Below, piece by piece: positions 9,020-19,064 of a stretch of DNA of 62,161 bases. The stretch covers positions 1 to 62,161 of the forward strand of contig JAFGIP010000051.1 of assembly GCA_016929525.1 (NCBI GenBank). Direction: 5' to 3'. The stretch is from Bacteroidales bacterium (GTDB lineage Bacteria > Bacteroidota > Bacteroidia > Bacteroidales > UBA10428). The position numbers and the translations under genes are program-made. Every line of letters starts with the position of its first letter. Positions within the stretch are counted from its first letter, which is position 1. Below the pieces are notes generated by a model that saw nothing but the letters and a program-made list of their open reading frames with translations, ran no database searches and was not told where the DNA came from.

Positions 9020-11650
9020 ATGGATATTCCCAGTAAATACGATCCGCGTGGAGCAGAGAACAAATGGCACAGGTACTGGCTTGAGCAGGGTTTCTTTAAA
9101 TCGGTTCCGGATGAACGCGAGCCGTATACCATTGTAATACCTCCTCCGAATGTTACGGGAGTGCTTCATATGGGACATATGCTTAATAACACTATTCAGG
9201 ATATTTTGGTTCGTCGTGCACGTATGTTGGGGAAGAATACATGTTGGGTTCCGGGTACCGATCATGCCTCTATTGCCACAGAAGCAAAAGTTGTGGTAAA
9301 ACTTAAAGATGAAGGAATTAATAAAAGTGATCTTTCACGAGAAGAATTTTTAAGACACGCCTGGGACTGGAAAGAGAAACACGGGGGAATAATCCTGGAA
9401 CAGTTAAAAAAGCTTGGAGCTTCATGTGACTGGGATAGAACAAGTTTCACAATGGATGAGAAACTTTCTGAAAGCGTTATCAAAGTATTTATCCATTTAT
9501 ATAATAAAGGCTATATATATCGAGGTGTTCGGATGGTAAACTGGGACCCGCAGGCAAAAACTGCCGTTTCCGATGAAGAAGTGATATATAAAGAGGAACA
9601 GTCGAAATTGTATTATGTCCGGTATAAAATAGTCGGAACTGAAAATGAATGGGTGACAATTGCGACTACACGTCCGGAGACGATACTTGGTGATACTGCC
9701 GTGTGTGTAAATCCTAACGATCGCAGGTTCTTGCATTTAAAAGATAAAAAGGTAGTTGTGCCAGTAGTGAACAGAGTTGTACCGATCATATTTGATGATT
9801 ATGTCGATATGGAATTTGGCACAGGATGTTTGAAAATTACTCCGGCACATGATGAAAACGATTATGAAATTGGATTAAGACATAAACTTGATTCAATTGA
9901 TATTTTTAACGATGACGGCACATTGAGTGAAAAGGCAGAACATTTTATAGGTGAGGACCGATTTAAAGCAAGGATATTCATGGTCAATGTGCTTGAGAAA
10001 AATGAAAATCTTGTAAAAGTTGAAGATTATATAAACAAGGTTGGATATTCAGAACGCACCGATGTTGTTATTGAACCACGTTTGTCTGCCCAGTGGTTTC
10101 TTAAGATGAAAGAACTGGCAAAACCCGCCCTTGATAATGTAATGAATGATAATATAAAATTTCATCCCGCCAAGTTTAAAAATTTATATCGTCACTGGAT
10201 GGAAAACATTAAAGACTGGTGCATAAGCAGGCAGCTGTGGTGGGGGCATCGTATACCTGTTTACTATTTGCCCGATGGTAATTTTGTTGTTGCCGAAACG
10301 ATCGGGGAAGCATTGGAAAAAGTTAAAACCGAATTTGGAAGAACTGACATAAAAGAAGAGGATCTTAAACAGGACGAAGATGTTCTGGATACGTGGGCAT
10401 CGTCATGGTTATGGCCAATTTCTCTGTTTGATGGTATTAACAATCCGGATAATCCGGAGATTAAATATTATTACCCTACCAACGATCTGGTAACAGCCCC
10501 TGATATTATATTTTTCTGGGTTGCCCGGATGATAATCGCCGGATATGAGTTTCTGGGCGATAAACCTTTCAGTAATGTATATTTTACTGGTATGGTGCGT
10601 GATAAACAGCGCAGGAAAATGTCAAAATCATTGGGTAATTCACCTGATCCGCTTGAGCTGATTGAAAAATACGGAGCCGACGGAGTACGCGTCGGCATGT
10701 TACTTTGCTCACCGGCAGGTAACGATTTACTTTTCGATGAAATTCTTACAGAACAGGGGAGAAATTTCAGTAATAAGATATGGAACGTATTCAGACTGAT
10801 TAAGAACTGGAAAGTTGATCATTCAGAGATACAACCCGAATCATCTAAAATAGCAATAGAATGGTTCGAAAACCTTTTAAATAAAACAATAAAAAGTATT
10901 GACAGTCATTTCTCGAAATTTCGCATCAGCAGTGCGTTAATGGAAATATATACTCTCATCCGGGATGATTTCTCAGGATGGTATCTGGAAGCAGTGAAAC
11001 CTGCTTATCAAAAACCGATTGACTCTGTAACACTTGAAAAGACTATTTTATATTTCGATAGTTTACTGAGGATTTTGCATCCGTTTATGCCTTTTATCAC
11101 AGAAGAAATATTTCAGTTGATTGAAGAAAGGAAACCTTCGGAAAGTATAACCATTTCTGAAATGCCCACATCCGGTAAATATAATAAAGTGTTGCTAGCG
11201 TCTTTTAATGAAACAAAAGAAATTGTTGCTGCCGTAAGAAACATCCGGCAAGAAAAATCTATTGCAAACAAGGAACCAGTGAAGCTTAAGATAATAACGA
11301 AAGAAGATAATTATTCAGGTGGAATGATTCCAATAATTAAAAAGCTGGCCAATGTTAGTGATGTTTCTTTTTCAAGTACAACAGAAAACGGTGAAATAAC
11401 CTTTATGATTAAAACAACCCGGTACAGTATTCCTTTGGGCTCTGTGATTGATACTGAATTGGAAAAGAAAAAGCTTGAGGATGAGTTAAAATATCACGAA
11501 GGTTTTTTGAAATCGGTTATGAAAAAACTTGGAAATGAAAGTTTCATTGAAAATGCACCTGCTAAGGTTGTAGAATTGGAAAGGAAAAAACAAGCCGATG
11601 CCGAGGAGAAAATAAAAACTCTGAAAGAACAGCTAGAAACACTTGCATAA
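9020..11650 (+). CDS. valS: Valyl-tRNA synthetase
   Basis: The 876-aa class I synthetase has [14 protein letters not shown] (HIGH motif, about 41-54), the CP1 editing domain ([36 protein letters not shown]), KMSKS (533-537), an anticodon-binding helical domain, and a C-terminal coiled-coil arm rich in Lys/Glu (about 810-876) typical of ValRS. It charges tRNA-Val and hydrolyses mischarged Thr-tRNA-Val. Length agrees with full-length bacterial ValRS. The 259-nt region upstream is AT-rich and holds no other gene I could support. Confidence 0.98.
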   Translation: MDIPSKYDPRGAENKWHRYWLEQGFFKSVPDEREPYTIVIPPPNVTGVLHMGHMLNNTIQDILVRRARMLGKNTCWVPGTDHASIATEAKVVVKLKDEGINKSDLSREEFLRHAWDWKEKHGGIILEQLKKLGASCDWDRTSFTMDEKLSESVIKVFIHLYNKGYIYRGVRMVNWDPQAKTAVSDEEVIYKEEQSKLYYVRYKIVGTENEWVTIATTRPETILGDTAVCVNPNDRRFLHLKDKKVVVPVVNRVVPIIFDDYVDMEFGTGCLKITPAHDENDYEIGLRHKLDSIDIFNDDGTLSEKAEHFIGEDRFKARIFMVNVLEKNENLVKVEDYINKVGYSERTDVVIEPRLSAQWFLKMKELAKPALDNVMNDNIKFHPAKFKNLYRHWMENIKDWCISRQLWWGHRIPVYYLPDGNFVVAETIGEALEKVKTEFGRTDIKEEDLKQDEDVLDTWASSWLWPISLFDGINNPDNPEIKYYYPTNDLVTAPDIIFFWVARMIIAGYEFLGDKPFSNVYFTGMVRDKQRRKMSKSLGNSPDPLELIEKYGADGVRVGMLLCSPAGNDLLFDEILTEQGRNFSNKIWNVFRLIKNWKVDHSEIQPESSKIAIEWFENLLNKTIKSIDSHFSKFRISSALMEIYTLIRDDFSGWYLEAVKPAYQKPIDSVTLEKTILYFDSLLRILHPFMPFITEEIFQLIEERKPSESITISEMPTSGKYNKVLLASFNETKEIVAAVRNIRQEKSIANKEPVKLKIITKEDNYSGGMIPIIKKLANVSDVSFSSTTENGEITFMIKTTRYSIPLGSVIDTELEKKKLEDELKYHEGFLKSVMKKLGNESFIENAPAKVVELERKKQADAEEKIKTLKEQLETLA

Positions 11651-11705
11651 TTATAATTCATGTACAAGACCCTGGAAAAGTAATAGTATTCCGAAGAAGT
11701 AAACT

Positions 11706-12344
11706 TTATGGTGCTAATCTTCTGATTTTCCAATTACCATTATTGCGATAATACTCTAAACGGTCGTGTAGCCTGTTTGAACGACCCTGCCAGAATTCGA
11801 ATAATTCGGGAATTACCCTGTACCCACCCCAGTAAAGTGGTCGCGGCAAGCTCCTGGCAATAAATTTAGCCTTTAATTCCTGCTCTATTTCTTCAAGATA
11901 TTTTCGAGAAGGTATTATTCTGCTTTGTGGTGATGCCCAGGCTCCGATCCTGCTGCCTTCCGGTCTGCTGATAAAATATTCATCCGATTCTTCAGGTGAT
12001 ACTTTTTCAGCAGTACCTTCAATTCTAACTTGTCTGTCCAGCAGCTGCCAGGGAAATAAAAGTGAGACATTAGGATTTTCTTCAATCTGTAATGCTTTAT
12101 TACTGTTATAATTGGTAAAAAAAGATAATCCTTCAGAATTTACATTTTTCAGAAGAACAATTCGCGATTTCGGCTTTAAATCTTTACCGGCAGTAGAAAG
12201 TACCATTGCATTTGCATCTTCAATGCCCGACTGAACGGCATCGTTCAACCAGTTCTTAAACTGCTGGAACGGATCGTGTAATGCATTTTCTTCAGAGAAT
12301 TCTGTAGCGGAATATTCTCTTCTGAAATTGAGAAGCTGGTTCAT
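11706..12344 (-). CDS. pdxH: Pyridoxamine 5'-phosphate oxidase
   Basis: The 212-aa flavoenzyme has family features throughout: FQQFKNWLNDAVQSGIEDANAM, KSRIVLLKNV, GLSFFTNYNSNKA, ISRPEGSRIGAWASPQS, PRPLYWGGYRVIPELFEFWQ and C-terminal NGNWKIRRLAP. It oxidises PNP or PMP to pyridoxal 5'-phosphate with FMN, in the cytoplasm. It is the last gene of the leftward group DUF4783-nadC-yihY-pdxH, 41 nt after yihY, and faces valS convergently. Confidence 0.96.
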   Translation of the reverse strand: MNQLLNFRREYSATEFSEENALHDPFQQFKNWLNDAVQSGIEDANAMVLSTAGKDLKPKSRIVLLKNVNSEGLSFFTNYNSNKALQIEENPNVSLLFPWQLLDRQVRIEGTAEKVSPEESDEYFISRPEGSRIGAWASPQSRIIPSRKYLEEIEQELKAKFIARSLPRPLYWGGYRVIPELFEFWQGRSNRLHDRLEYYRNNGNWKIRRLAP

Positions 12345-12385
12345 GTTTCACCTGTTTTATATATCTGTCAAACAGTTAACCAGTG

Positions 12386-13321
12386 TTATTGTTCTTCGGA
12401 ATGTAGGTTGGCATTCTTGATACTTGCATTTAGTTCAAAGCCAATCAGAAGACTGAGTGCGTTAAAATTAAACCAGAGCATCAGGGCTATTAAAGCACCT
12501 ATTGATCCAAAAAATTTATTAAACTGTGCAAAATTATTTACGAAATAAGAAAAGCCGAGCGAGGCAATAACGGCAAGAAGTGTAGCCAGGGTAGATCCTG
12601 CGGAGAAAAATCGCCACTTTGTTTTTCTTTGGGGTGCCATATAATACAGAAATGAAATAGAGAAAAATGTAAGTCCGACTATTATTATCCATTTTCCGGC
12701 TATCACTAAATAATAGGTAATATCCATTTTAATAACGCCAATATCAACCATCCGTTGTATAAATATTTTATTAAAGAAAAGCAGGAATGTTGCAGTTATA
12801 ATTAAAAAATAAAAGATGAAAACCAGCAGCACGGCAATCAAACGCTGTGTATACCACGACCTGGTTTCAATCGTATGAAAAGTAGCGTTGAAAGCTTCTA
12901 TCATTCCATGTATACCTTTCTGTGCAAAAAACAAACTTACAAGCAAACCAAATAATGGTAAACCACTGCGTTTCCGGAAAATTTCATTTAATAAAGATTC
13001 AATTGCTATATAAGAATTATCGGGCATAATATCATTGATCACCTCGAACAGTTCCTGCTGAAAATTGGTAATCGGAAGATACGGAATCATTGCTAGCAGG
13101 AAAACTACACCGGGCCCCAATGCAAGCAGGAAATTAAATGAGATAGACGACGCCCTGGTATTAAGTGATCCCTTTTGTAGTCCCCGAATAAAAAACCATA
13201 TTACATCGTATAATGGAACACGATCGAATCCCGGCAATGTAATATTCCTTAATCTTTCGCCTAAACGGTGAATTTGTTTATCAAAAAACTTATATGTTCT
13301 CTCGTAAGATGATTCGGCCAT
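12386..13321 (-). CDS. YihY/BrkB family inner-membrane protein
   Basis: The 311-aa polytopic protein has about six membrane segments after an N-terminal cytoplasmic region. Family signatures include ASSISFNFLLALGPGVVFLLAMIPY, the KGIHGMIEAFNATFH segment and the C-terminal GALIALMLWFNFNALSLLIGFELNA. YihY/BrkB proteins (earlier called RNase BN by mistake) have no settled biochemical role. The start is 6 nt after the nadC stop, so the two are almost certainly cotranscribed. Confidence 0.9.
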   Translation of the reverse strand: MAESSYERTYKFFDKQIHRLGERLRNITLPGFDRVPLYDVIWFFIRGLQKGSLNTRASSISFNFLLALGPGVVFLLAMIPYLPITNFQQELFEVINDIMPDNSYIAIESLLNEIFRKRSGLPLFGLLVSLFFAQKGIHGMIEAFNATFHTIETRSWYTQRLIAVLLVFIFYFLIITATFLLFFNKIFIQRMVDIGVIKMDITYYLVIAGKWIIIVGLTFFSISFLYYMAPQRKTKWRFFSAGSTLATLLAVIASLGFSYFVNNFAQFNKFFGSIGALIALMLWFNFNALSLLIGFELNASIKNANLHSEEQ

Positions 13322-13327
13322 AGCAGA

Positions 13328-14188
13328 TTAAAAATCGATAGCTTTTAGGCTTAAATCGATACTTTTTATTTGATGGGTAAGCGCTCCAACCGAAATATAA
13401 TCGACTCCACACTCAGCATAGTCTCTGAGTGCTTCCAATGATATACCCCCTGAAGATTCAGTTTCAAATCGTCCGTCAATGAGCTCAACGGCTGTTTTTG
13501 TTTCTTTGATGGTAAAATTATCCAGCATGATACGATCTATGCCACCTGTTTTTAAAATAGTTATAATATCGTCGATACTTCTGGCTTCAATCTCAATTTT
13601 CAGGTCCTTATTATTATCAGCCAGATATTTTTTTGTTCTGGCAATAGCATTTTCAATACTTCCGGCAAAATCTATATGATTGTCTTTTATCAGTATCATA
13701 TCGTATAAGCCAATTCTGTGATTTTCACCGCCGCCTGTTTTAACTGCTTGCTTATCCAGCAGTCGCATACCGGGTGTTGTTTTTCTTGTATCGAGAACCT
13801 TGGTTTTTAAACCTTTTAGCTTTTCTGCATACTTGTTTGTCTGAGTAGCGATACCACTCATGCGTTGCATAATATTAAGGACCAGGCGCTCTGCCTGAAG
13901 TAATGAATGTACCTTACCCGAAACGTAAAACACAATATTGCCCGGGAAAACACGGGTTCCATTTTCAATTTTTTTATCAAATTCTATATCAGGATCAATT
14001 TTTTTAAAAACAATCTCTGCAATATCGCAGCCTGCAATCAGGCCTTCTTCTTTTACCAAGAGATGTGCTTTACCTCTGGCACTTTTTGGTATGCAGGCAA
14101 ATGAAGTATGATCACCATCGCCAATATCTTCTCTAATGGCAAGATCAATAAGCTCTTCAATAAGTTTATTCGGCATAATCCTTTTCAA
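13328..14188 (-). CDS. nadC: Carboxylating nicotinate-nucleotide diphosphorylase
   Basis: The protein of 286 aa (282 if it starts at the internal ATG at 14176, MPNKLIEEL) carries NadC signatures: REDIGDGDHTS, LQAERLVLNIMQRMSGIAT, DTRKTTPGMRLLDKQAVKTGGGENHRIGL, KDNHID, IEIEARS, DRIMLDNF and SGGISLEALRDYAECGVDYISVGALTH. It makes nicotinate mononucleotide from quinolinate and PRPP in de novo NAD synthesis. The start overlaps the end of the DUF4783 gene by 11-23 nt, indicating translational coupling. nadA and nadB are not in the window. Confidence 0.96.
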   Translation of the reverse strand: MKRIMPNKLIEELIDLAIREDIGDGDHTSFACIPKSARGKAHLLVKEEGLIAGCDIAEIVFKKIDPDIEFDKKIENGTRVFPGNIVFYVSGKVHSLLQAERLVLNIMQRMSGIATQTNKYAEKLKGLKTKVLDTRKTTPGMRLLDKQAVKTGGGENHRIGLYDMILIKDNHIDFAGSIENAIARTKKYLADNNKDLKIEIEARSIDDIITILKTGGIDRIMLDNFTIKETKTAVELIDGRFETESSGGISLEALRDYAECGVDYISVGALTHQIKSIDLSLKAIDF

Positions 14189-14558
14189 TTCGTAACTGAT
14201 GGATATATACTGATGAGTTTTCCGTTTTTAAAAGAAGTGTAACCCTGAATTTTTTAGAAGCACAAATAAGATTGCCGATTGCATAGCTGGTATGTTCTTT
14301 GCCTCCCTGGTGAATAATTTTAAACTGTGTAGGTTTATTTTGAGTGAAGAAATCACGCATGATAATTTCAGCTTGTGTTTTACTATAAATTTCTTCTTTA
14401 TCGAACAATGTAAGTTCAATAGTCTGATTGAAATATTCAGATAGTTTTGAAGAATTCCCTGTATAAAATGCTGAAATAATTCCTTGCGGAACATCTCCGC
14501 AAAAAACGGTTAATGTGTTGCTTGCCAAAATGAATAACGATATTATATATTTTTTCAT
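14166..14558 (-). CDS. DUF4783 secreted protein
   Basis: The 130-aa protein has signal peptide MKKYIISLFILASNTLTVFCG. The rest, with GIISAFYTGNSSKLSEYFNQTIELTL, YSKTQAEIIMRDFFTQNKP and a C-terminal strand VYIHQLRIEK, matches the DUF4783 pattern, a small NTF2-like secreted domain common in Bacteroidota and frequently next to nadC. Function is unknown. It is the first gene of the four-gene leftward group and overlaps nadC. Confidence 0.82.
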   Translation of the reverse strand: MKKYIISLFILASNTLTVFCGDVPQGIISAFYTGNSSKLSEYFNQTIELTLFDKEEIYSKTQAEIIMRDFFTQNKPTQFKIIHQGGKEHTSYAIGNLICASKKFRVTLLLKTENSSVYIHQLRIEKDYAE

Positions 14559-14823
14559 CTTCTTAATTTTTTTATTTCCGGAGCTGAAGATTCAAAAACC
14601 AAACCATTTTGCAACATCTTTTCGTGAATACAAATATTGCATATTTCGAATAAAAATAGGCAAACATTTGATGTAAACGAAAACTTTATTTAATTATAAT
14701 TGAAAGAAACGTCATGAATAGTCCGGCAAATTATATGAAATATTTTTTTATTTGAAGTAAAGTGAAAAAAACAGAATTATCAATTTGCACTGAATTAATT
14801 TTTTATTTTAGTGAATTAAAGAT

Positions 14824-15297
14824 ATGAGATTTACTCTGTTCAATATCGATAAAACAGAACCATGTTATCTGTCAGAAGGAATAAATGAATTTCGAGATCG
14901 GATAAAAAATTTTATCGATTTTGATATTATTGATCTTCCCGGAATTAAAAATACAGGTAAATTTCCTGTAAAATTATACATCCAGAAAGAAAGTGAAATA
15001 ATAAAAAAGGCAGTTGCTAAATATGACTTTATTGTTTTGCTTGATGAAAAAGGAACAAATTTTGACTCGCGGGGCTTTGCCAACTGGTTCGGGAAAATTA
15101 TCAACCAGGGAAAAAAACGGGTAGCTTTTATAACAGGCGGTGCGTATGGATTTTCAGAAGATCTGATAGAAATGTGTGATTACAGAATTTCGCTTTCAAA
15201 GCTTACATTTACACATCAGATGGTCCGGCTTATATTTGTTGAGCAGTTATACAGGGCATGTACTATCCTTAAAGGTATGTCATATCATAATGACTAA
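14824..15297 (+). CDS. rlmH: 23S rRNA (pseudouridine1915-N3)-methyltransferase
   Basis: The 157-aa SPOUT methyltransferase has DFIVLLDEKGTNFDSRGFANWFGKII, the SAM-binding loop FITGGAYGF and the near-invariant C-terminal LSKLTFTHQMVRLIFVEQLYRACTILKGMSYHND. It methylates pseudouridine 1915 in helix 69 of 23S rRNA on assembled ribosomes. Length is typical. The 265-nt intergenic region before it is AT-rich and separates it from the divergent DUF4783 group. The histidine kinase gene follows after 12 nt. Confidence 0.96.
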   Translation: MRFTLFNIDKTEPCYLSEGINEFRDRIKNFIDFDIIDLPGIKNTGKFPVKLYIQKESEIIKKAVAKYDFIVLLDEKGTNFDSRGFANWFGKIINQGKKRVAFITGGAYGFSEDLIEMCDYRISLSKLTFTHQMVRLIFVEQLYRACTILKGMSYHND

Positions 15298-15309
15298 CTT
15301 GATAAACAA

Positions 15310-18300
15310 ATGAAGTTAAAACCAACGTTAATAGCATCGGTAATATTTATCTCACTGGCATTTATTTTGGCGCAGTTTTCAGATTTTTTTTCAAACCGGT
15401 CAAAATATGTTGTACACGTTAATGATGTTATAAGCAAGAAAAAAAATAAAATTGACCTTTATTTTTCGAATCTTCTGGAAACAGATGAATATTCTGAAAG
15501 CAACAAGATACTCAATACTTCAAAAGAAAGTATTTTTCTTTACAAATATATAAATGACAGCCTGGTCTTCTGGTCTTCAAATGCTGTACCGATTGCTGAT
15601 TATTATGATGGACAATTATTTGAACACAGAATTGTGAAAATCTTTCATTCATTCTATTATGCAAAAACGTTTAAGCAGGATTCAGTAACCCTGGTCGGAC
15701 TTTACCAGTTAAAAAGCCGATATGCTTATGATAATAAATTACTGCATTCCGGTTATAATCATGATTTCAAACTTCCTCAATCTTCAAAGTTAAGTCTGGA
15801 TGAAAAGGTCGGATCACCTGTTTATGATTCCGACGGGCAGTACCTGTTTAGTTTGTTAGTATCTGAACCCGACCAGGGAGTGACGACACGATCGGTACTG
15901 GCAGTGATATTTCTGTTTTGCGGAATTATTGGGCTGGGTTTTAGTATTTATCTTTTTCTGAAAAGCATAGCAGATGATAAAAAACGTTTCCGGATATTTG
16001 TTTTTATTTCAGGGATAATATTCCTGCGTCTGGCGCAATTGTTACTGGCTTTAAATTTTTCTGCTTTTCTTTTATTCGATCCTTTTATATATGCCGATTC
16101 GGTGCTTGTACCCAGCCTGGGGGATTTACTGATTAACAGCTTGATTTTTCTACTTGTTATTTTGCTTGTAACGCATTCTGTTAAACTGCCTGCTAAGAGT
16201 GAAATAACGAATGCTTTTAGGAATATTGGGATGCACCTGGGATTTAGTCTGTTGCTGCTAACCGCTTTTATTTATGCACATTATTTTTGTCATAGTCTTA
16301 TTTTCAATTCAAATATTTCTTTTCAACCAAATGAAATTGATCAGATTTCATCAACATCGCTCATTAGTTATTTTATAAATGGAATAAATTTTCTTGCAGT
16401 ATCTGTATTACTAATATGGGTTGTCCGTTCGGTAATTTATAAACTGAATTTTTTAAATTTTTTTCTGATTTATATATTTCCAACAGGTGTGTTGTTACGT
16501 GTACTTTTTCTTATAGGTTACCCAATAGATCTGCTTTCTGCAATTTTTTACCCTGGCTTTATAGCCTTTATATATATTTTATATCATCAAAAGCAAAATA
16601 TTTACAACTATTCATACCTTGTCGTTTTTGTTATTCTGTTCTCGTTTTACCTGTTAATGGTTGTAGGTCATAAATCGAAAGAGAAAGAGTCTGTAATCAG
16701 AACTTCACTGGTGCTTAGTTTAGCAAATGAACATGATCCGGTTGCAGAATTTTTATTTGAAGATCTAAGCAGGAATTTAAAATCTGATTCAGCAATCATA
16801 AAACGTTTAAATGAAGAACTTATTGATATTGATGAATTTTATGAATATCTGAAGAAAAATCATTTCTCCGGATTTTGGAATAAATATGATATACAAATAG
16901 CTATTTGTGGTCCGTCGGACAGCGTACTTATCGAAATTCCGGAATACCAGTGGTATTATTGTTATGGTTTCTATGAAAGCATTGTAGAATACTCAGGTAT
17001 CAAATTACCTGAATCTGATTTTTATTATCTTGACAAACATGACGGTAGAATAAGTTATCTGGGAGAAATAGTTTATGAGATAAATAGTGATCCTGGGGAG
17101 AAAACTTTATTCATCGAACTGGATTCTCGCCTGACAAACGAATTACTTGGTTACCCCGAGCTTTTGCTCAATGAGAAATTCCATCAGCAACGTCTGATAG
17201 ATAAATACTCCTATGCAAAATATCATAGAGGTGTCCTGGTTGCACAGTTTGGAAAATTCAGCTATAGTCTCAGCTCTGATATTTTTGGTAAAAGCGAAAA
17301 CGAAATGTACTTTGTTAGTCTTGACGACTATGAACACCTGGTTTATAAATCCGGAAAGGATAGTATTATTGTTGTCAGCAGGCCGAAGATCAGATTTATT
17401 GACAGACTTATTGCTTTTTCCTATTTATTCCTTTTTTATTATTTATGTTTAATTATTTATATCGCGATTAATAATCTGGGTAAACCGGGAGAAAGACCTC
17501 TGAGTAATCTGCGCAGCAAGATCCAGTTTACAATTATATCTGTTTTGTTTACTTCAATGATATTAATAGCGGCAAGCACTATATGGCTGAATATCAGGAG
17601 TTATAAATTAAATCAGAATAAAATATTAAATGAAAAGATACATTCGGTACTTATTGAATTAACTCATAAGCTTCATTATGAGGATGAACTTTCACCGTAC
17701 TGGAGTGCCGACAAATATGATAATCTGGACCAATTATTAATAAAATTCTCCGATGTATTTTATACCGATATTAATTTGTACGACCCTGCCGGTGATCTTT
17801 TAGCAACATCACGATCGGAAATATTCGATATGGGTTTGCAGAGTACGAAAATAGACCCTGTTGCCTATTATAAGCTAAGCAGAGAAAAACGATCACGTTT
17901 TATTCATCGTGAGAACATTAGTGAGCTGTCTTATTTGTCCGCCTATGTACCTTTCGAGAATGCAGAAGGTAAACTGCTGGCATATCTGAATTTACCATAT
18001 TTCACAAAACAAAAAGAATTACAGCTGGCTATTTCTGCTCTGATTGTTACTATTGTGAATATCTACGTTATTCTTTTCCTGGTAACGATTATCATTACTT
18101 TCATTATCTCAGATCAGATTACCAAACCGCTCGAGATACTGCAGCAAAATTTCAGACAGTTAAAGCTTGGTGGCAGGCATGAACATATTGAATATAAAAG
18201 ACAGGATGAAATTGGGAGTCTGGTAGCTGAATACAACAGAATGGTCGAAGAACTCGAGAGAAGTGTTGAAATGCTGGCCCGATCAGAACGTGAATCGGCA

Positions 18301-18957
18301 TGGCGTGAAATGGCAAAACAAATTGCACATGAAATTAAGAACCCGCTTACACCTATGCGCTTAAGTGTTCAGCAGTTACAAAAATCGTGGCGCGATAAAA
18401 AGGAAGATTATGACGAATATTTTAATCGCGTTTCGAATACGCTGATAGAGCAGATAGATAATCTTTCAGCCATTGCTTCGGAATTTTCATCTTTTGCTAA
18501 AATGCCCGTTGCCAACATTACTGAAATAGATATTGTCGAGACTGTTAAGAATGTTGTTGAACTCTTTGAAGGAGGTAAAAACTATAAGATTGTATTTACA
18601 TCAGAAATTGATCAGGTTAACATTAAAGCGGATAAAGAACAACTGTCCCGTGTATTTATAAATATTATTAAAAACGGAATTCAGGCTGTACCTGATGATA
18701 AACAGGGATTAATTAATGTATTGGTTTTTAAAGAGAATCAGTTTGTCAATGTTAGGATAAGCGATAACGGTAAGGGTATTTCTGATGAGATTAAATCGAA
18801 ACTCTTCATGCCTAACTTTACGACAAAATCAAGTGGTATGGGATTGGGGCTGGCAATAGTGCAAAATATTGTTGAACAGATTGGTGGTAATATCTCTTTT
18901 AAAACAAAACTTGGCGAAGGTTCGATCTTTACATTAAAATTTCCGATAAGCAAATGA
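15310..18957 (+). CDS. Large NtrY-like membrane sensor histidine kinase
   Basis: The 1215-aa protein begins with a membrane segment (about 8-28), an extracytoplasmic region, then a multi-helix membrane block (about 195-455), a second extracytoplasmic region (about 460-700), a membrane pair (about 700-760), a third sensor region and a last membrane segment near 910-935. Then come HAMP, HisKA with IAHEIKNPLTPMRLSVQQLQ (phospho-acceptor His1007), and HATPase_c with NIIKNGIQAV, ISDNGKGIS and SGMGLGLAIVQNI. The kinase core resembles NtrY. No response regulator is adjacent, so it is an orphan here. The signal sensed is unknown. Confidence 0.9.
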   Translation: MKLKPTLIASVIFISLAFILAQFSDFFSNRSKYVVHVNDVISKKKNKIDLYFSNLLETDEYSESNKILNTSKESIFLYKYINDSLVFWSSNAVPIADYYDGQLFEHRIVKIFHSFYYAKTFKQDSVTLVGLYQLKSRYAYDNKLLHSGYNHDFKLPQSSKLSLDEKVGSPVYDSDGQYLFSLLVSEPDQGVTTRSVLAVIFLFCGIIGLGFSIYLFLKSIADDKKRFRIFVFISGIIFLRLAQLLLALNFSAFLLFDPFIYADSVLVPSLGDLLINSLIFLLVILLVTHSVKLPAKSEITNAFRNIGMHLGFSLLLLTAFIYAHYFCHSLIFNSNISFQPNEIDQISSTSLISYFINGINFLAVSVLLIWVVRSVIYKLNFLNFFLIYIFPTGVLLRVLFLIGYPIDLLSAIFYPGFIAFIYILYHQKQNIYNYSYLVVFVILFSFYLLMVVGHKSKEKESVIRTSLVLSLANEHDPVAEFLFEDLSRNLKSDSAIIKRLNEELIDIDEFYEYLKKNHFSGFWNKYDIQIAICGPSDSVLIEIPEYQWYYCYGFYESIVEYSGIKLPESDFYYLDKHDGRISYLGEIVYEINSDPGEKTLFIELDSRLTNELLGYPELLLNEKFHQQRLIDKYSYAKYHRGVLVAQFGKFSYSLSSDIFGKSENEMYFVSLDDYEHLVYKSGKDSIIVVSRPKIRFIDRLIAFSYLFLFYYLCLIIYIAINNLGKPGERPLSNLRSKIQFTIISVLFTSMILIAASTIWLNIRSYKLNQNKILNEKIHSVLIELTHKLHYEDELSPYWSADKYDNLDQLLIKFSDVFYTDINLYDPAGDLLATSRSEIFDMGLQSTKIDPVAYYKLSREKRSRFIHRENISELSYLSAYVPFENAEGKLLAYLNLPYFTKQKELQLAISALIVTIVNIYVILFLVTIIITFIISDQITKPLEILQQNFRQLKLGGRHEHIEYKRQDEIGSLVAEYNRMVEELERSVEMLARSERESAWREMAKQIAHEIKNPLTPMRLSVQQLQKSWRDKKEDYDEYFNRVSNTLIEQIDNLSAIASEFSSFAKMPVANITEIDIVETVKNVVELFEGGKNYKIVFTSEIDQVNIKADKEQLSRVFINIIKNGIQAVPDDKQGLINVLVFKENQFVNVRISDNGKGISDEIKSKLFMPNFTTKSSGMGLGLAIVQNIVEQIGGNISFKTKLGEGSIFTLKFPISK

Positions 18958-19010
18958 AATGTTATTTGTAAGGTCACAGTAAATTTCTCCCTTCATTTGT
19001 TAAAACAATA

Positions 19011-19043
19011 TTGGTTAACACCGTAAGATTATTTATATATTTG
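19011..19043 (+). promoter_or_regulatory. Bacteroidota-type promoter of the T9SS cassette
   Basis: TTGG at 19011-19014 and TATATTTG at 19036-19043 are separated by 21 nt, fitting the -33/-7 arrangement TTTG-N17-23-TAnnTTTG. The start codon is at 19065, giving a short leader. Confidence 0.55.
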
Positions 19044-19064
19044 AGTTTAGTTCCCTGAATAGTT

